From positions 248,001 to 312,000 of the forward strand of contig NZ_CP038437.2 of assembly GCF_008329985.2 (NCBI RefSeq): a DNA stretch of 64,000 nt. The letters are read 5' to 3'. The notes below the pieces were generated by a model. That model was not told the DNA's origin. It searched no databases and saw only the letters and a list, made by a program, of their open reading frames with translations. This document shows, one piece after another, positions 7,406 through 16,829 of the stretch. A program made the translations under genes and the position numbers. The stretch's first letter is position 1. Each line of letters starts with the position of its first letter. This DNA is from Halomonas binhaiensis. Lineage in GTDB: Bacteria; Pseudomonadota; Gammaproteobacteria; Pseudomonadales; Halomonadaceae.

Positions 7406-9709
7406 CTACCTGAGAGAAAAGTCCTCATGTATCAGTGTCAGGTTGGGGTTGTAAGCCGGGTCGGTATCCAGTTGTTCACCCCAGATACGGCGCATGTACT
7501 CGACTTCCTTCTGGGCTCTGGCGCGTTTTTCAACGTTGTCATCGGCACCACGCGATACGGACTCGTGATGATACAGCTCTGCATAAGGCGTCCACAGGTT
7601 GCGATAACCGGCTTCCCGGATCTTCAGGCACAGGTCCACATCATTGAAGGCAACCGTCAGGTGTTGGGCGTTGAGTCCGCCGACTTCTTCGTATATTGCC
7701 TTGCGCACCACCAGGCATGCCGCCGTCACTGCTGACAGGTTGTGTGCCAAGTGCAGCCGCGTGAAGTAACCAAACGAGTTACGAGTAAAGTACTTGTGGG
7801 CGTGGCCAGCCACTCCTCCGATACCCAGGATGACACCGCCATGCTGGACCGTATCGTTGGGGTAGTAGAGCTTGGCGCCCACGCAGCCAATTTCCGGCCT
7901 GATGGCCTGACTGACCATCTCATTGAGCCAGTCGCTGTGAATGGGCTCGATGTCGTTGTTCACCAGCGCAAGGATCTCTCCCTTGGCCTGGCTGGCGCCA
8001 AAGTTGTTGATCGCTGAGTAATTGAAGGGGTGATTCCAGCGCAGCACGCGCACCCGCGAATCACGCTGTTCCACCTCGACCATGTAGTCCAGAGTCTTGT
8101 TGCAGACTGAACCGTTATCCAGAATCAACAGCTCGAAGTGGGGGTAATCCGTTCGCTCGAGAATAGCATCCACGCAGGGTTGCAGAACTTCGACCCTATC
8201 GCGGGTCGGTATCAGCATGCTGACCATGGGAGGGTGTTCAGGCAAGGGCCAGCGGATACGGTATGTGTTGGAGTAATGACCAAACTCAACCTTGGCTGCT
8301 GGGGTCTTCGACTTCAGGAAATCCTCAACGGCCTTCAGACCTGCGTGGCTGGTGTAGCCCTTTTCTCTGCTTGCCAGCGCGGTAGAGCCCTCGACGGCGC
8401 GCCAATGATAGAGCACATGAGGAATATGCACGATCTGCTGGGCTGTCAGGCGGGCAGTCACACGCAGGACCAGGTCGTGATCCTGGCTGCCTTCGTAACC
8501 TTCCCGAAATCCGCCTACTTCGCGTACCAGCGCTGTACGGTACACTCCCAGGTGCGAAATATAATTTTGTGTCAGCAGCAGATCAGGGTTCCATTGCGGC
8601 TTGAAGTGAGGGTCGAAGCGCGTTCCATCTACTCCCAGCTTGTCTTCATCGCTGTAGATCAAGCTTGCATTCGGGTTCTGGTGGAATGCTTCGGCGACTC
8701 TCAGCAGAGCATCGGGAGCCAGACAGTCGTCATGGTCCAGCAATGCCACGAACTCTCCGTCTGCCATGGCAAGAGCGCTGTTGCTGGCAGCGCAGATATG
8801 TCCATTGCTTGGGCGGTATACGACCTTGATTCGCGAATCCTGTTCGGCATATTCCGCGAGCAGTTCTGTGACCCCGGGAGCCGTTGAAGCATCATCGGCG
8901 ATACACAGCTGCCAGTGGGGGTAGAGCTGCGCCTGGACGGAGTCCAGGCATTCACGCAACCAGTCGAGAGGAGGGTTATAGACCGGTACCAGCACGGAGA
9001 TGAGGGGCAGCGAAGAAAGTTTCTCCAGCCTCGCTTGCACTCCTTCGGTGGACAGAGGCTCCTGTTTCTTGAGCCACTGACGATAGTCGAGTCGCGAGGT
9101 ATAACGCTCGAAAGTCGCTTCATACTGTGGCAGTGCCATGTCTCGCCAATGCTGTCCCTTGGCTTCGGCCTGACGCTTGAGCTCGGGCAATATGCGTGAC
9201 CGGTTCCACTCCCTCCAGTGATGATGCATGTTGGCCAGACGGCTTGCCAGGCGGTCATGAGCGAACCAGGGGCTCAGCCAGGCGATGCGCAGGTGATGAA
9301 GAGTGAAATGCCCTTCCTGCTCCATCGGGTCGAAGCGAATGGCCTTCAGTGGCTTCGACACGTAGAACATGCGCTTGGTCTTTCGGCCGCTCTTGAGGGG
9401 CAGGAAGACGCTTTCTTCTTCGCTGAAACCTTTCCCTGTATCCAGATAGAGGCGGATGGCCACCTGGGGTTGGTCATGGTCCATGGCAACTTCCAGCATT
9501 TGCCAGCCAGGCAGTGGCAGACCCTTGCGGAGAATGAACTGTGGATCGTTGTCTGTTGACTGCCATTGCCATGAAGGATCCGTGGCGGGCAGCAGGTGCT
9601 GGTGGGGTTTCAACCGGCTGAGAGGGTGAATGGTCAGCGGTGTAAATTCCAGCAACCGTTGTAACCAGCTCATGGCTTCATCCAGGCCTTTTGCATAATG
9701 CTTGTTCAC
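7406..9709 (-). CDS. Two-domain GT2 family glycosyltransferase
   Basis: 767 residues. After a ~230-residue N-terminal region without a clear family come two GT-A glycosyltransferase family 2 domains. The first starts at ISVLVPVYNPPLDWL (about 235) with the metal motif IYSDEDK. The second starts at VSMLIPTRDRVEVL (about 500) and has VNNDIEP, then FNDVDLCLKIREAGYR near 715. Such tandem GT2 proteins usually add two sugars or polymerise a disaccharide in capsule or O-antigen synthesis. The GTG start overlaps the previous stop as GTGA; an ATG at 9673 is an alternative. Cytoplasmic or membrane-associated. The sugar specificity cannot be read from sequence. Confidence 0.9.
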   Translation of the reverse strand: MNKHYAKGLDEAMSWLQRLLEFTPLTIHPLSRLKPHQHLLPATDPSWQWQSTDNDPQFILRKGLPLPGWQMLEVAMDHDQPQVAIRLYLDTGKGFSEEESVFLPLKSGRKTKRMFYVSKPLKAIRFDPMEQEGHFTLHHLRIAWLSPWFAHDRLASRLANMHHHWREWNRSRILPELKRQAEAKGQHWRDMALPQYEATFERYTSRLDYRQWLKKQEPLSTEGVQARLEKLSSLPLISVLVPVYNPPLDWLRECLDSVQAQLYPHWQLCIADDASTAPGVTELLAEYAEQDSRIKVVYRPSNGHICAASNSALAMADGEFVALLDHDDCLAPDALLRVAEAFHQNPNASLIYSDEDKLGVDGTRFDPHFKPQWNPDLLLTQNYISHLGVYRTALVREVGGFREGYEGSQDHDLVLRVTARLTAQQIVHIPHVLYHWRAVEGSTALASREKGYTSHAGLKAVEDFLKSKTPAAKVEFGHYSNTYRIRWPLPEHPPMVSMLIPTRDRVEVLQPCVDAILERTDYPHFELLILDNGSVCNKTLDYMVEVEQRDSRVRVLRWNHPFNYSAINNFGASQAKGEILALVNNDIEPIHSDWLNEMVSQAIRPEIGCVGAKLYYPNDTVQHGGVILGIGGVAGHAHKYFTRNSFGYFTRLHLAHNLSAVTAACLVVRKAIYEEVGGLNAQHLTVAFNDVDLCLKIREAGYRNLWTPYAELYHHESVSRGADDNVEKRARAQKEVEYMRRIWGEQLDTDPAYNPNLTLIHEDFSLR

Positions 9710-10674
9710 TTGTCAGTTGGCCTTTCCACCTGGACAGGCCGAGGAGGGAAAGGTTGCCCCGTCTTTGCCACTCGGCATTGTACTCGGTCACCTGATTCCA
9801 GCTTGAGCGGGAGATGGAAGCCGATATAGCCGCCTCTCGGCACCTTGAATCGGCACAACCCTGGACGTAACTCGGTGGCTGCAACCTTGTCGCGTAGCTG
9901 GTCATTCACCCAGACTTCCACTTCAACCGGGCTGTCGTCTTCGGAGGCCCACCATGCCCAGCCGGCGATGCGCTGAGCATTGGCTTCCACAAGATGCGCA
10001 TGTGCATAAGGCAAGCTATCACGGAAGAGCGCCATGCGTGTATCGAACAGTCGTATGCTGTGTTTATACAGTGCGATATCCCGTGCGTTCAATCGAGTGA
10101 GCTCGGAGATATCTTCCTCGCTGAGCTCATGAGCGGCATCCAGGCGAGCTTTGCCCTGGTTATCCTCCCGGTGAGGAATGTCGATGCCATAGTGAGCATT
10201 GAGCAATTCCAGGCTTTCGGTGTAGCGCTCAGTGATACCCATCATGCCAATGGCTTCAGAGGAGACACCGTGCAGAATCTTGCTCTGGCGATTATGCATC
10301 ACTGGACGAGAGTAAAAGTCCCTGAAGTCCCCCTTGTATGCGTAGTGGCGAACAAAATGGGAATATTCGGACGCCATTCGCTGCAGCGGATCACGCAGGA
10401 AGGTGACGGTACTGTTGATGCCAAAGAGCGATACGAACCGACCAATATTGACGTGTCCACCGACCATGGCCACAGCCTGTTGGCGACACTGTTCTGCAAA
10501 GCCCCAGAAGTCAGTCACATCCCCATAGAGGAAGTCTTTTACCAAGCCACTGGTGGCGCTGGAGGAATTACCGTAGTCGTAGGTAATTCTCTCTGTGCCA
10601 AAATACCTTTCTGCTCCGAGTCGAAAACTTGTACCGGCTGTTTTTGGGATATGTACAAAAAACAAAGGTGTCAT
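9706..10674 (-). CDS. Sulfotransferase family 2-like protein with C-terminal beta domain
   Basis: 322 residues. The N-terminus has the 5'-phosphosulfate loop of carbohydrate sulfotransferases, FFVHIPKTAGTSF, and at about 115-130 the 3'-phosphate motif LRDPLQRMASEYSHF. These together bind PAPS, the sulfate donor. The C-terminal ~100 residues, starting at RIAGWAW, match the small beta-rich module often fused to bacterial glycan-modifying enzymes. A TTG at 10686 is possible; the ATG at 10674 begins right before the fold and is chosen. Neighbouring genes are glycosyltransferases and further sulfotransferases, so O-sulfation of the capsule sugar is the likely job. Confidence 0.85.
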   Translation of the reverse strand: MTPLFFVHIPKTAGTSFRLGAERYFGTERITYDYGNSSSATSGLVKDFLYGDVTDFWGFAEQCRQQAVAMVGGHVNIGRFVSLFGINSTVTFLRDPLQRMASEYSHFVRHYAYKGDFRDFYSRPVMHNRQSKILHGVSSEAIGMMGITERYTESLELLNAHYGIDIPHREDNQGKARLDAAHELSEEDISELTRLNARDIALYKHSIRLFDTRMALFRDSLPYAHAHLVEANAQRIAGWAWWASEDDSPVEVEVWVNDQLRDKVAATELRPGLCRFKVPRGGYIGFHLPLKLESGDRVQCRVAKTGQPFPPRPVQVERPTDK

Positions 10675-10697
10675 ATTGGAACTCAATGCAAAAAGGC

Positions 10698-12389
10698 TCA
10701 GGAGCTGGAGGACAGTAGATTCTTTATGTAAGACTCGCCCATTAACTCATCATATGTACAGTTGGCTTTCATCCTGCGATTGAAGTTGTAAAGGCTTCTG
10801 TCAACGGGAGAGACATTGTTACTGTCACATACTTCCCTACAAAGTTTCTTGATACGTGCCAGGAAATCCTTGTTTGGATCGAGGTTGATGGCATCACACA
10901 GCAGCTTGCCTTGCCTGTTGTTATTCTTCAGCTGTTCACTGGAAAGGCTCTTGATCGTATCGGCCTTTTCCTCCCGGCTATAGCCCAGACGGTTCAGTTC
11001 CAGAATGACGGCTTTCTCTACTGTGCTCAAGGAAACGTTCGAGCGCTTCATTCTTGCGCTATTGTTACGCATTGCCGGGTAGCCAATGCATTTCAGAAAG
11101 TCGGAGAGCACATCCTTGTTTTCGACATCCTTTTCCAGGTTCCTGATGCAGAGGCTTTCCTCTCCAAAGACAGCTGAGAGTTTTTCTAGGCACCTTCCAT
11201 ATTGCACGAGATGAGACAAAGGGCCTGATAGAGAGTCACGAACAAAGTCGTCAATATTTCCGGTGTAATCCCCAGGAACTATTCCATAAAGATCTGTGCG
11301 CAGGCACTGTGCATATGCACTTTCGATAAAATCAAAGACATTCTTGAGGTATACGTAAAGAGTCAGTTTTCGCCCGCAACGTATGGCAAAAGCCTGCAGT
11401 GATTCCAGGAAGTCATCGTTGAGCATATCAACAGAGATTTGCTCAGATGATATAACAACTTGCCTATGCCCCTTTATCTCATTGATAAACGCATTGGCTA
11501 CAGGTCCTTGAAACTTGTGCTTGACCAACTGATGATGCGCACGGACATTGTTTGGTCTTCCTGCCTGAGGATAATAGAAACCATTCCGGTTGCTGTTATC
11601 CTTGAAGAAGTCCTGAATGGAGGTGCTTCCTACCTTTGGCCAACCAATATGAACGTGGAGCTCTCCATCCGACATGTCTTTTCTTATTCGCTGGTAATCT
11701 GCATATTTTCTGATGCGTGTATGAGTGTTCTTTCCTTTCGGAATGATGCCTTCTTTCTGCTGCTCGGTCCACGAATTGGAGAAGCCTTTGACCCGGACAT
11801 AGTCAAACAGGTTCTTGTTCGCTTTCTTGAAGCTTACGGGGCACGGAAAGAACTTTCCGGAGACATCCTTGAGTAGCTGGTTGATAACCCCAGGACCAGT
11901 GCAGTTGATGACGTCGTAGTTGAATCTAGAGAGGTAGAAATTCAGCTTTATCTTGGCGATGAGAGCTTCCAGGAATGGAGAGCCTTTTGGGGCGCCAATG
12001 ATGGAGTTTGTAAAATGCGCACTCTGAGGGTTGTCCTGGTACTGCGAAAAGTCATCCCTTTTGAGCAGTATGATGTCTTCATCAAGATAGTCATCAAAGC
12101 TGTTTCTCATCTGCATCGACAGATCGACATAGATGCCACCGTAATGATGAACGAGTACCAGACGAGCGATGTCTGCTCTTGAAGCTGGAATCTGGTTAAG
12201 GCAGTACCACGAATATAAGTTCTCTCCCCAATTCTCTTTGATGACTTTCTTGGCCAACTCATCATCAGCTAGTATGTAATCGTATTCGGAAAGATTGTGT
12301 CTGGTTGTTTCGGCTGCTTTCAGAATACGCTCAGGAGCATGATCAGGGTTATGGCAGAATTGAATGATACGCTTTGGAATGTTGGCCAT
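10698..12389 (-). CDS. GT32-like glycosyltransferase fused to a sulfotransferase-like domain
   Basis: 563 residues with two domains. Residues 1-220 resemble GT32/capsular polysaccharide synthesis enzymes: [11 protein letters not shown] at the start, then [20 protein letters not shown] with the sugar-nucleotide aspartate, although the usual second Asp of DxD reads Ser. From about 240 a second domain opens with [19 protein letters not shown], a P-loop like those of the neighbouring sulfotransferase-like proteins. The fusion suggests that one sugar is added and sulfated by one polypeptide. Base composition is clearly AT-richer than in kpsC or rfb genes, hinting at separate acquisition. Domain calls come from motifs only. 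Confidence 0.78.
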
Positions 12390-12774
12390 CTTTACACCAT
12401 CGTGGATTAACGATCAAGCCGCCCTTCGGGGAAAGAATCTTTATAGATACATACCTGATGATAGAAAAGACACAGTAAGGACTATCATGTAGAAAAATGC
12501 CTGATAGAGATAAATATAACAATGAATGTCTTTAAGTCATCATGGCAATTGTGAAGTTATGTAAGGTATGCGGTCTACACTGAATCTAAATGTCAGCCAT
12601 CTCTTTAAAAGATAAATTTCTCAATGAATGAGCAGAGATTTTCTCTATGAGGACGAGGCTAGTGAAACTATATAGTCGATCAGGAAGGGCAGTGAATGGC
12701 CATAACGGGATGTGTTACACAGGCCATGTCTTGCTCCATCACTTTTCCCTCCTGAGGCGACCGTTGGCGGCTGT
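12390..12774. other. AT-rich 385-bp intergenic gap inside the capsule block
   Basis: No sizeable gene is seen. The gap is AT-rich and lies between two same-strand sulfotransferase genes. It contains one 19-codon frame with a strong ribosome site at 12680-12739 on the minus strand, described separately. It may hold an internal promoter for the GT32 fusion, but no convincing -35/-10 pair was picked out by eye. Confidence 0.5.
12680..12739 (-). CDS. Possible 19-residue small protein or gene relic
   Basis: An ATG at 12739 is preceded, six bases away, by AGGAGGG, the strongest Shine-Dalgarno match noted in this part of the window. The frame encodes MEQDMACVTHPVMAIHCPS and stops. It may be a real small protein or leader, or the surviving start of a gene otherwise lost from this AT-rich gap. 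No homolog is recognised. Confidence 0.25.
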   Translation of the reverse strand: MEQDMACVTHPVMAIHCPS

Positions 12775-13767
12775 TCATTTCGCTAGCTTAAGCATGAGTT
12801 CCATTTGTATCGCCAGCATCTGCTTGATTTCCTCATGATCACCCAAGGGGGCCGCATCAATAGTCGATGGCTGTACTACAATGTCATTGACTGATGCATC
12901 GGGAAGATAGTTCTCAACGAGATACTTGCCATCGGGATCAAATCTATTTTTTATTTTCTGAATGACATTCTGAGAAATAAAACCCTGGCTCTTCTTGAAT
13001 GCCAGGGAATCCTTCCCGGCCATATTCAGGATGTGCTCCTTGACCGACTCGTCATGTGCATTTTCAAAAAGGTGCGGAGACCTGGAAAGAATGCTGCATA
13101 GATGAGGATTGAGACTTATATTACTACGCGATTCGGAGGCATTTGTTTTTGAAAAGTCTATGCCGATACGTGTGTAGAAGTCCTCCAGGAGATTTCCACC
13201 ATGCATAAAATCCCTGTCGAGCAGGATGACAGCCAGACTGTTTTCCCCATAAATGGCGCTGAAGGTGTCAGCAGCTATCTTGTAATTTGGGTTTCCTGCT
13301 CTGATGGCATTATCCACGAACTCATCGAACTGCTTTCCATTTTTGTAGCCCCATTGCTGCCAGGCCGAAAGTAGGAAACTGTCGATGGGCTTGATGTAAT
13401 ACAGGACCTGAACATCTGAGAAGTAAGAAGCAAGAAGCTTGTGAATACCTTCTCCTGCAGGATGCGCCAACCCATTAACAAGATTTTCTGCTGAAATCAG
13501 GACTGTCTTGTTGTTGTTTTTTGCTCTATTGGAAATGCGTTTCAGCTTAGCTTCCAGCTCCGATTTTCCTCTCCCCTCCATCACCTTCTTGAAGAAAGGT
13601 CTGGGAGTTTCTCCATTAGGGTTAAAACCTTTGTCACCACGTATTCGCATTTGTGGATCAGGGATGATAAACCCATTTGACTCAAGGAGTTTTCTATTGG
13701 CTATGATGGATTTCTGGATGCTGGTAGAGCCGCATTTGGCATGTCCTGGATGAAGTATAAGTCGCAT
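12775..13767 (-). CDS. Sulfotransferase-like protein
   Basis: 330 residues starting MRLILHPGHAKCGSTSIQKS, a 5'-phosphosulfate-type loop of the form KxGSTS. A later stretch, LLSAWQQWGYKNGKQFDEFV (about 155-175), has the place of the second nucleotide-binding region, and HVxRD-like motifs are weak. A GTG three codons upstream (13776) is possible. The gene is AT-rich and separated from the next gene by an unusual 385-bp gap. It belongs with the three other PAPS-loop proteins of this block; whether it transfers sulfate or is a divergent non-catalytic relative is not settled by the motifs. Confidence 0.72.
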   Translation of the reverse strand: MRLILHPGHAKCGSTSIQKSIIANRKLLESNGFIIPDPQMRIRGDKGFNPNGETPRPFFKKVMEGRGKSELEAKLKRISNRAKNNNKTVLISAENLVNGLAHPAGEGIHKLLASYFSDVQVLYYIKPIDSFLLSAWQQWGYKNGKQFDEFVDNAIRAGNPNYKIAADTFSAIYGENSLAVILLDRDFMHGGNLLEDFYTRIGIDFSKTNASESRSNISLNPHLCSILSRSPHLFENAHDESVKEHILNMAGKDSLAFKKSQGFISQNVIQKIKNRFDPDGKYLVENYLPDASVNDIVVQPSTIDAAPLGDHEEIKQMLAIQMELMLKLAK

Positions 13768-13785
13768 AAAACACACCTATGTACT

Positions 13786-14709
13786 TTATATGTAGTCTTC
13801 CAGAACAAAGTCAGGATGCAACGCTTTTACCGGCTTATATGTCGTTTTCTGGATCGTTGATGCATCAAAATTCAACATTTCGGCAAGAAGCTGGTTACCC
13901 TTCTGGTAATTTTCATCAAATGACTGTTGCTCATCTACCGAGAACAGAATGAACTTGTCTTCTTCTACAGGCACATTCTCGGATAGTTGAATCACTTGCT
14001 GACGAATGCGATTGAAGTCGGCATTATCCTTTGCGGCCTTTCCTCTCTCCTGAAGAACGGCCAGGCATCGCGTCGGTAATGATGGATTCACGATGGGGTT
14101 GTCTTCAGTCTTGCCAAATACAACAGGCACATCAAAGGCCTCAAAGAAGCTGTTGACCACTTGCTTGCTATAGGGGATAGCACGAACATTGTTCTGGCCA
14201 ACCGCTTCTTGCCAATGCTTGATGTTCTGATAGTAATTCAGCCAGGAAAGGTTCCTTACAGCCAGCGTGAACAATGAAGCGCTGTAGCGGATATTGGAAT
14301 CTTTTACTAGCTGATTGAACAAAGAAAGCAACAGTTCCGACTGTGGTCTTAACGTGAACAATGCCTCGATTCTATTGAAGTTTTCACTGGCAAACTTCCT
14401 GAATCTCGGGTTATCCATGTAGAAGGGAGACAGCTCGGAGGATAGAAGCACACTATCTGCCGGTGACTGGTCCATCTCCTGCTGAAGCTTGTCCAGAGCC
14501 TGCGCAGGGGACATGTCGCTCTGGTAGGCTCCACTTCCCTTGAAGGAAAGGGCAAATGGGTGATGAGAGTGGTCAGGCCATTGCAGAGATTGAGGATAAA
14601 GGATGCCTTTTTCTAGAAAGTCATCCTTCTGGGCCTGAATCTGCGACTGAATTGCTGATGTGCCGGTTTTGGACCAGCCAACATGCAAATATAGAGTATC
14701 TTTTTTCAT
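13786..14709 (-). CDS. Sulfotransferase-like protein
   Basis: 307 residues. It starts MKKDTLYLHVGWSKTGTSAIQ, again the P-loop of sulfotransferase-fold proteins (KTGTSAIQ). Around 100-160 are SSELSPFYM and LRPQSELLLSLFNQLVKDSN, which correspond in place to the core strands and the 3'-phosphate region of the family, but the RDP motif is not clear. The ATG overlaps the stop of the RgpF/HAD gene by one base (TAATG), and the next gene starts 18 bases on. It is probably a capsule sulfotransferase or a paralog derived from one. Confidence 0.72.
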   Translation of the reverse strand: MKKDTLYLHVGWSKTGTSAIQSQIQAQKDDFLEKGILYPQSLQWPDHSHHPFALSFKGSGAYQSDMSPAQALDKLQQEMDQSPADSVLLSSELSPFYMDNPRFRKFASENFNRIEALFTLRPQSELLLSLFNQLVKDSNIRYSASLFTLAVRNLSWLNYYQNIKHWQEAVGQNNVRAIPYSKQVVNSFFEAFDVPVVFGKTEDNPIVNPSLPTRCLAVLQERGKAAKDNADFNRIRQQVIQLSENVPVEEDKFILFSVDEQQSFDENYQKGNQLLAEMLNFDASTIQKTTYKPVKALHPDFVLEDYI

Positions 14710-16811
14710 TATTCACCGATGAAAGGGTTGCGTCCAACTTGACTGATCAGCTTGCCCCACTTGAGAATCTGCTCCTCATCCAGAGCATCTTCTCCCTTGA
14801 GTACATTGGGGAAGCCAAGAGCCTGCCACTTTTCCATGGGATGCAGGATATGGAAGGTTACCAGGCCAATATCTCCAGGCCGTTGAGCATCAGCAACGAC
14901 ATTGTCGCCAATATGCAGGTGACGATCGATACCTTCCTGTGCAAGATCCTGCTTGACTATCGCCCACATGGAGCCATTGTCCTTGCGCTTTTGCTCTGTG
15001 CTTGAAACCAGAAGTCTGTAGGGGACCGCGATACCGACTTTTCTCAGCATCAGGCCAACCTGCTCACGGGTGTAATAACTATCGGATATCACCCATATCT
15101 TGTGGCCCATGCTGCCCAGGTGGTTGAACAGCTCCACCATCTCGTTCTTGGGAAGGATCATCTCCAGGTCGAGTTCGAATTCCTGTCGCATCAGGCTATC
15201 TGCTTCTTCCGCAGATACACCAAGCTTGAGCCCGATTTCCTGGTAGATATCATCGATGACGACATCGCCCTGGAAGTTGGCTCGCTTGCGCAGTTCAAAC
15301 TCTGCCTGGTTGCGAAGTTTCACGAACTCCTTCGCACTGGAGACCTTTCCTTGTTCGCATAGTTGCTTGCCCAGTTTCAACTTTGCGTAATCGGGAATGG
15401 TGTATTCACGCCTCACCAACGTATCGAAAACATCAAAGCTGATGCATGCATGTGCCTGGATGGCAGGGAGGTGCTGATCAATGCTTCCCCGGTAGCTCGA
15501 CGTCGTATAGGACCTGTCGGTAGTGAACTGCCCCGTTGTCGGATAGTAGAAGAATTGCTTATATCCCTTTTCTTCGGCCAGGCTACCCAGGACTCTCTCC
15601 AGGGCATGGAGCATGGAACCATCGTTTGGCAGGGGTTCGGCGGGGAAGTCATCATATTCCCAGCTCTCGCCGACGACACCTTCCAGGGCTTCCGGCCTTG
15701 CCCAGAACATCCCTCCTACTGGATAGCTGAGGAACTCGGGGACATGAGACAGACCAAGGCGACGTTCCCACTCGCGAATGAAGGGAACGTTCATGGTCAC
15801 ATGGTTAACCCAGACAGGCATCATCCAGAAGGTCGTGGGATAGTAAAGTCCCAGGCTTTTATCTTCAGCAAATGCGTTAAGCACACCGGACACGATATTG
15901 GCATCACGCAGCAGGTATTCCGTCAGGTAGTCTGCCCACTGGGTCTGTTCCTTGCCCGAGAAAAGCGACTTTTTCGAGTGAAGGTGGCAGAACAGGTCAT
16001 AGTTCTTCAGGTGCTCGGAGTACTCGACCAACATGGGGCCAAAGTTGCGGCCACGGTTGGGAACTATCCTGATTTCGATCCCGTTGACCTTCGGGTGACC
16101 TCCCAGGACTTCCCTGGCTTTCTCGGTGAATTCTTCTTTCGCCAGGGTCAGTAGTACGTCGACCTGAGTGGGGAATGCATCCAGTGCCTGGGCAAAGCGA
16201 TCAATGAAATCGTCGTAAAAGATATGCAGGCATACTGCGATCTTGAGGTCTTTGGCAGCCTCGGAAATGATTCTTTCGGGCTCGAGAATTTCTCGCGGCA
16301 ACCAGCGAGTGATCGCCGGACCGTGCCTTCTTCCTTCCGTCTTCCCATTCTTTATATAGTGATATAGAGGACTGATCTGATGATGAAAGACGTCGATGTT
16401 TTCACGGAGGTACGTTTCACTATCAAAAGCAGGGGAAGGGTTTACGGGAGCAAAGCGTGATTTCGTCAGGTAGTCCGAGAAGACGGCAAAATCATCTTCA
16501 AAGCGAACACTGTAAGTATCTCTATACCACTGAGGATCAAAGAGGCCAGCTTCAATGCACTCTCTCATCGCGATTTCATGTTCATGCTCCTGCTTAAGCA
16601 CGGCACCTTGCTCCTGTACAGGTAGATTTTCTACAACGTTCTCTTGAGGGGACTGCACAGGTGCATGTTCTGATACATGTTCTTGCTCCTGCATATCTTC
16701 AGGCTGATTTTCTATCGTTTGGTTGTTGTTATATAACTTGTCTTTTGCGCTATATGCACTGCGCTGCCAAAGCTTGAGAAACTGAGACTTTGCTTTGATC
16801 ATTCTTTCCAT
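14709..16811 (-). CDS. RgpF-like rhamnan synthesis protein fused to a HAD-like domain
   Basis: 700 residues in three parts. Residues 1-80 are polar and low in complexity, with many Glu, Gln and Val. Residues 85-165 carry a DPxWYRDTY...YLRENIDVF...YHYIKNG unit common at the front of bacterial glycan enzymes. Residues ~185-430 are a rhamnan-synthesis-F domain (IAVCLHIFYDDFID, VPNRGRNFGPMLVEY, HLHSKKS). From ~450 a HAD fold follows: ISFDVFDTLVRR with the nucleophile Asp, WVISDSYY, and HIGDNVVAD. With rhamnose genes in the same operon, a rhamnosyltransferase-like role is likely. The HAD part resembles COG5610 proteins, whose usual continuation is encoded by the neighbouring gene. Confidence 0.85.
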   Translation of the reverse strand: MERMIKAKSQFLKLWQRSAYSAKDKLYNNNQTIENQPEDMQEQEHVSEHAPVQSPQENVVENLPVQEQGAVLKQEHEHEIAMRECIEAGLFDPQWYRDTYSVRFEDDFAVFSDYLTKSRFAPVNPSPAFDSETYLRENIDVFHHQISPLYHYIKNGKTEGRRHGPAITRWLPREILEPERIISEAAKDLKIAVCLHIFYDDFIDRFAQALDAFPTQVDVLLTLAKEEFTEKAREVLGGHPKVNGIEIRIVPNRGRNFGPMLVEYSEHLKNYDLFCHLHSKKSLFSGKEQTQWADYLTEYLLRDANIVSGVLNAFAEDKSLGLYYPTTFWMMPVWVNHVTMNVPFIREWERRLGLSHVPEFLSYPVGGMFWARPEALEGVVGESWEYDDFPAEPLPNDGSMLHALERVLGSLAEEKGYKQFFYYPTTGQFTTDRSYTTSSYRGSIDQHLPAIQAHACISFDVFDTLVRREYTIPDYAKLKLGKQLCEQGKVSSAKEFVKLRNQAEFELRKRANFQGDVVIDDIYQEIGLKLGVSAEEADSLMRQEFELDLEMILPKNEMVELFNHLGSMGHKIWVISDSYYTREQVGLMLRKVGIAVPYRLLVSSTEQKRKDNGSMWAIVKQDLAQEGIDRHLHIGDNVVADAQRPGDIGLVTFHILHPMEKWQALGFPNVLKGEDALDEEQILKWGKLISQVGRNPFIGE

Positions 16812-16829
16812 GTTAATCCTGAGCCTCCT

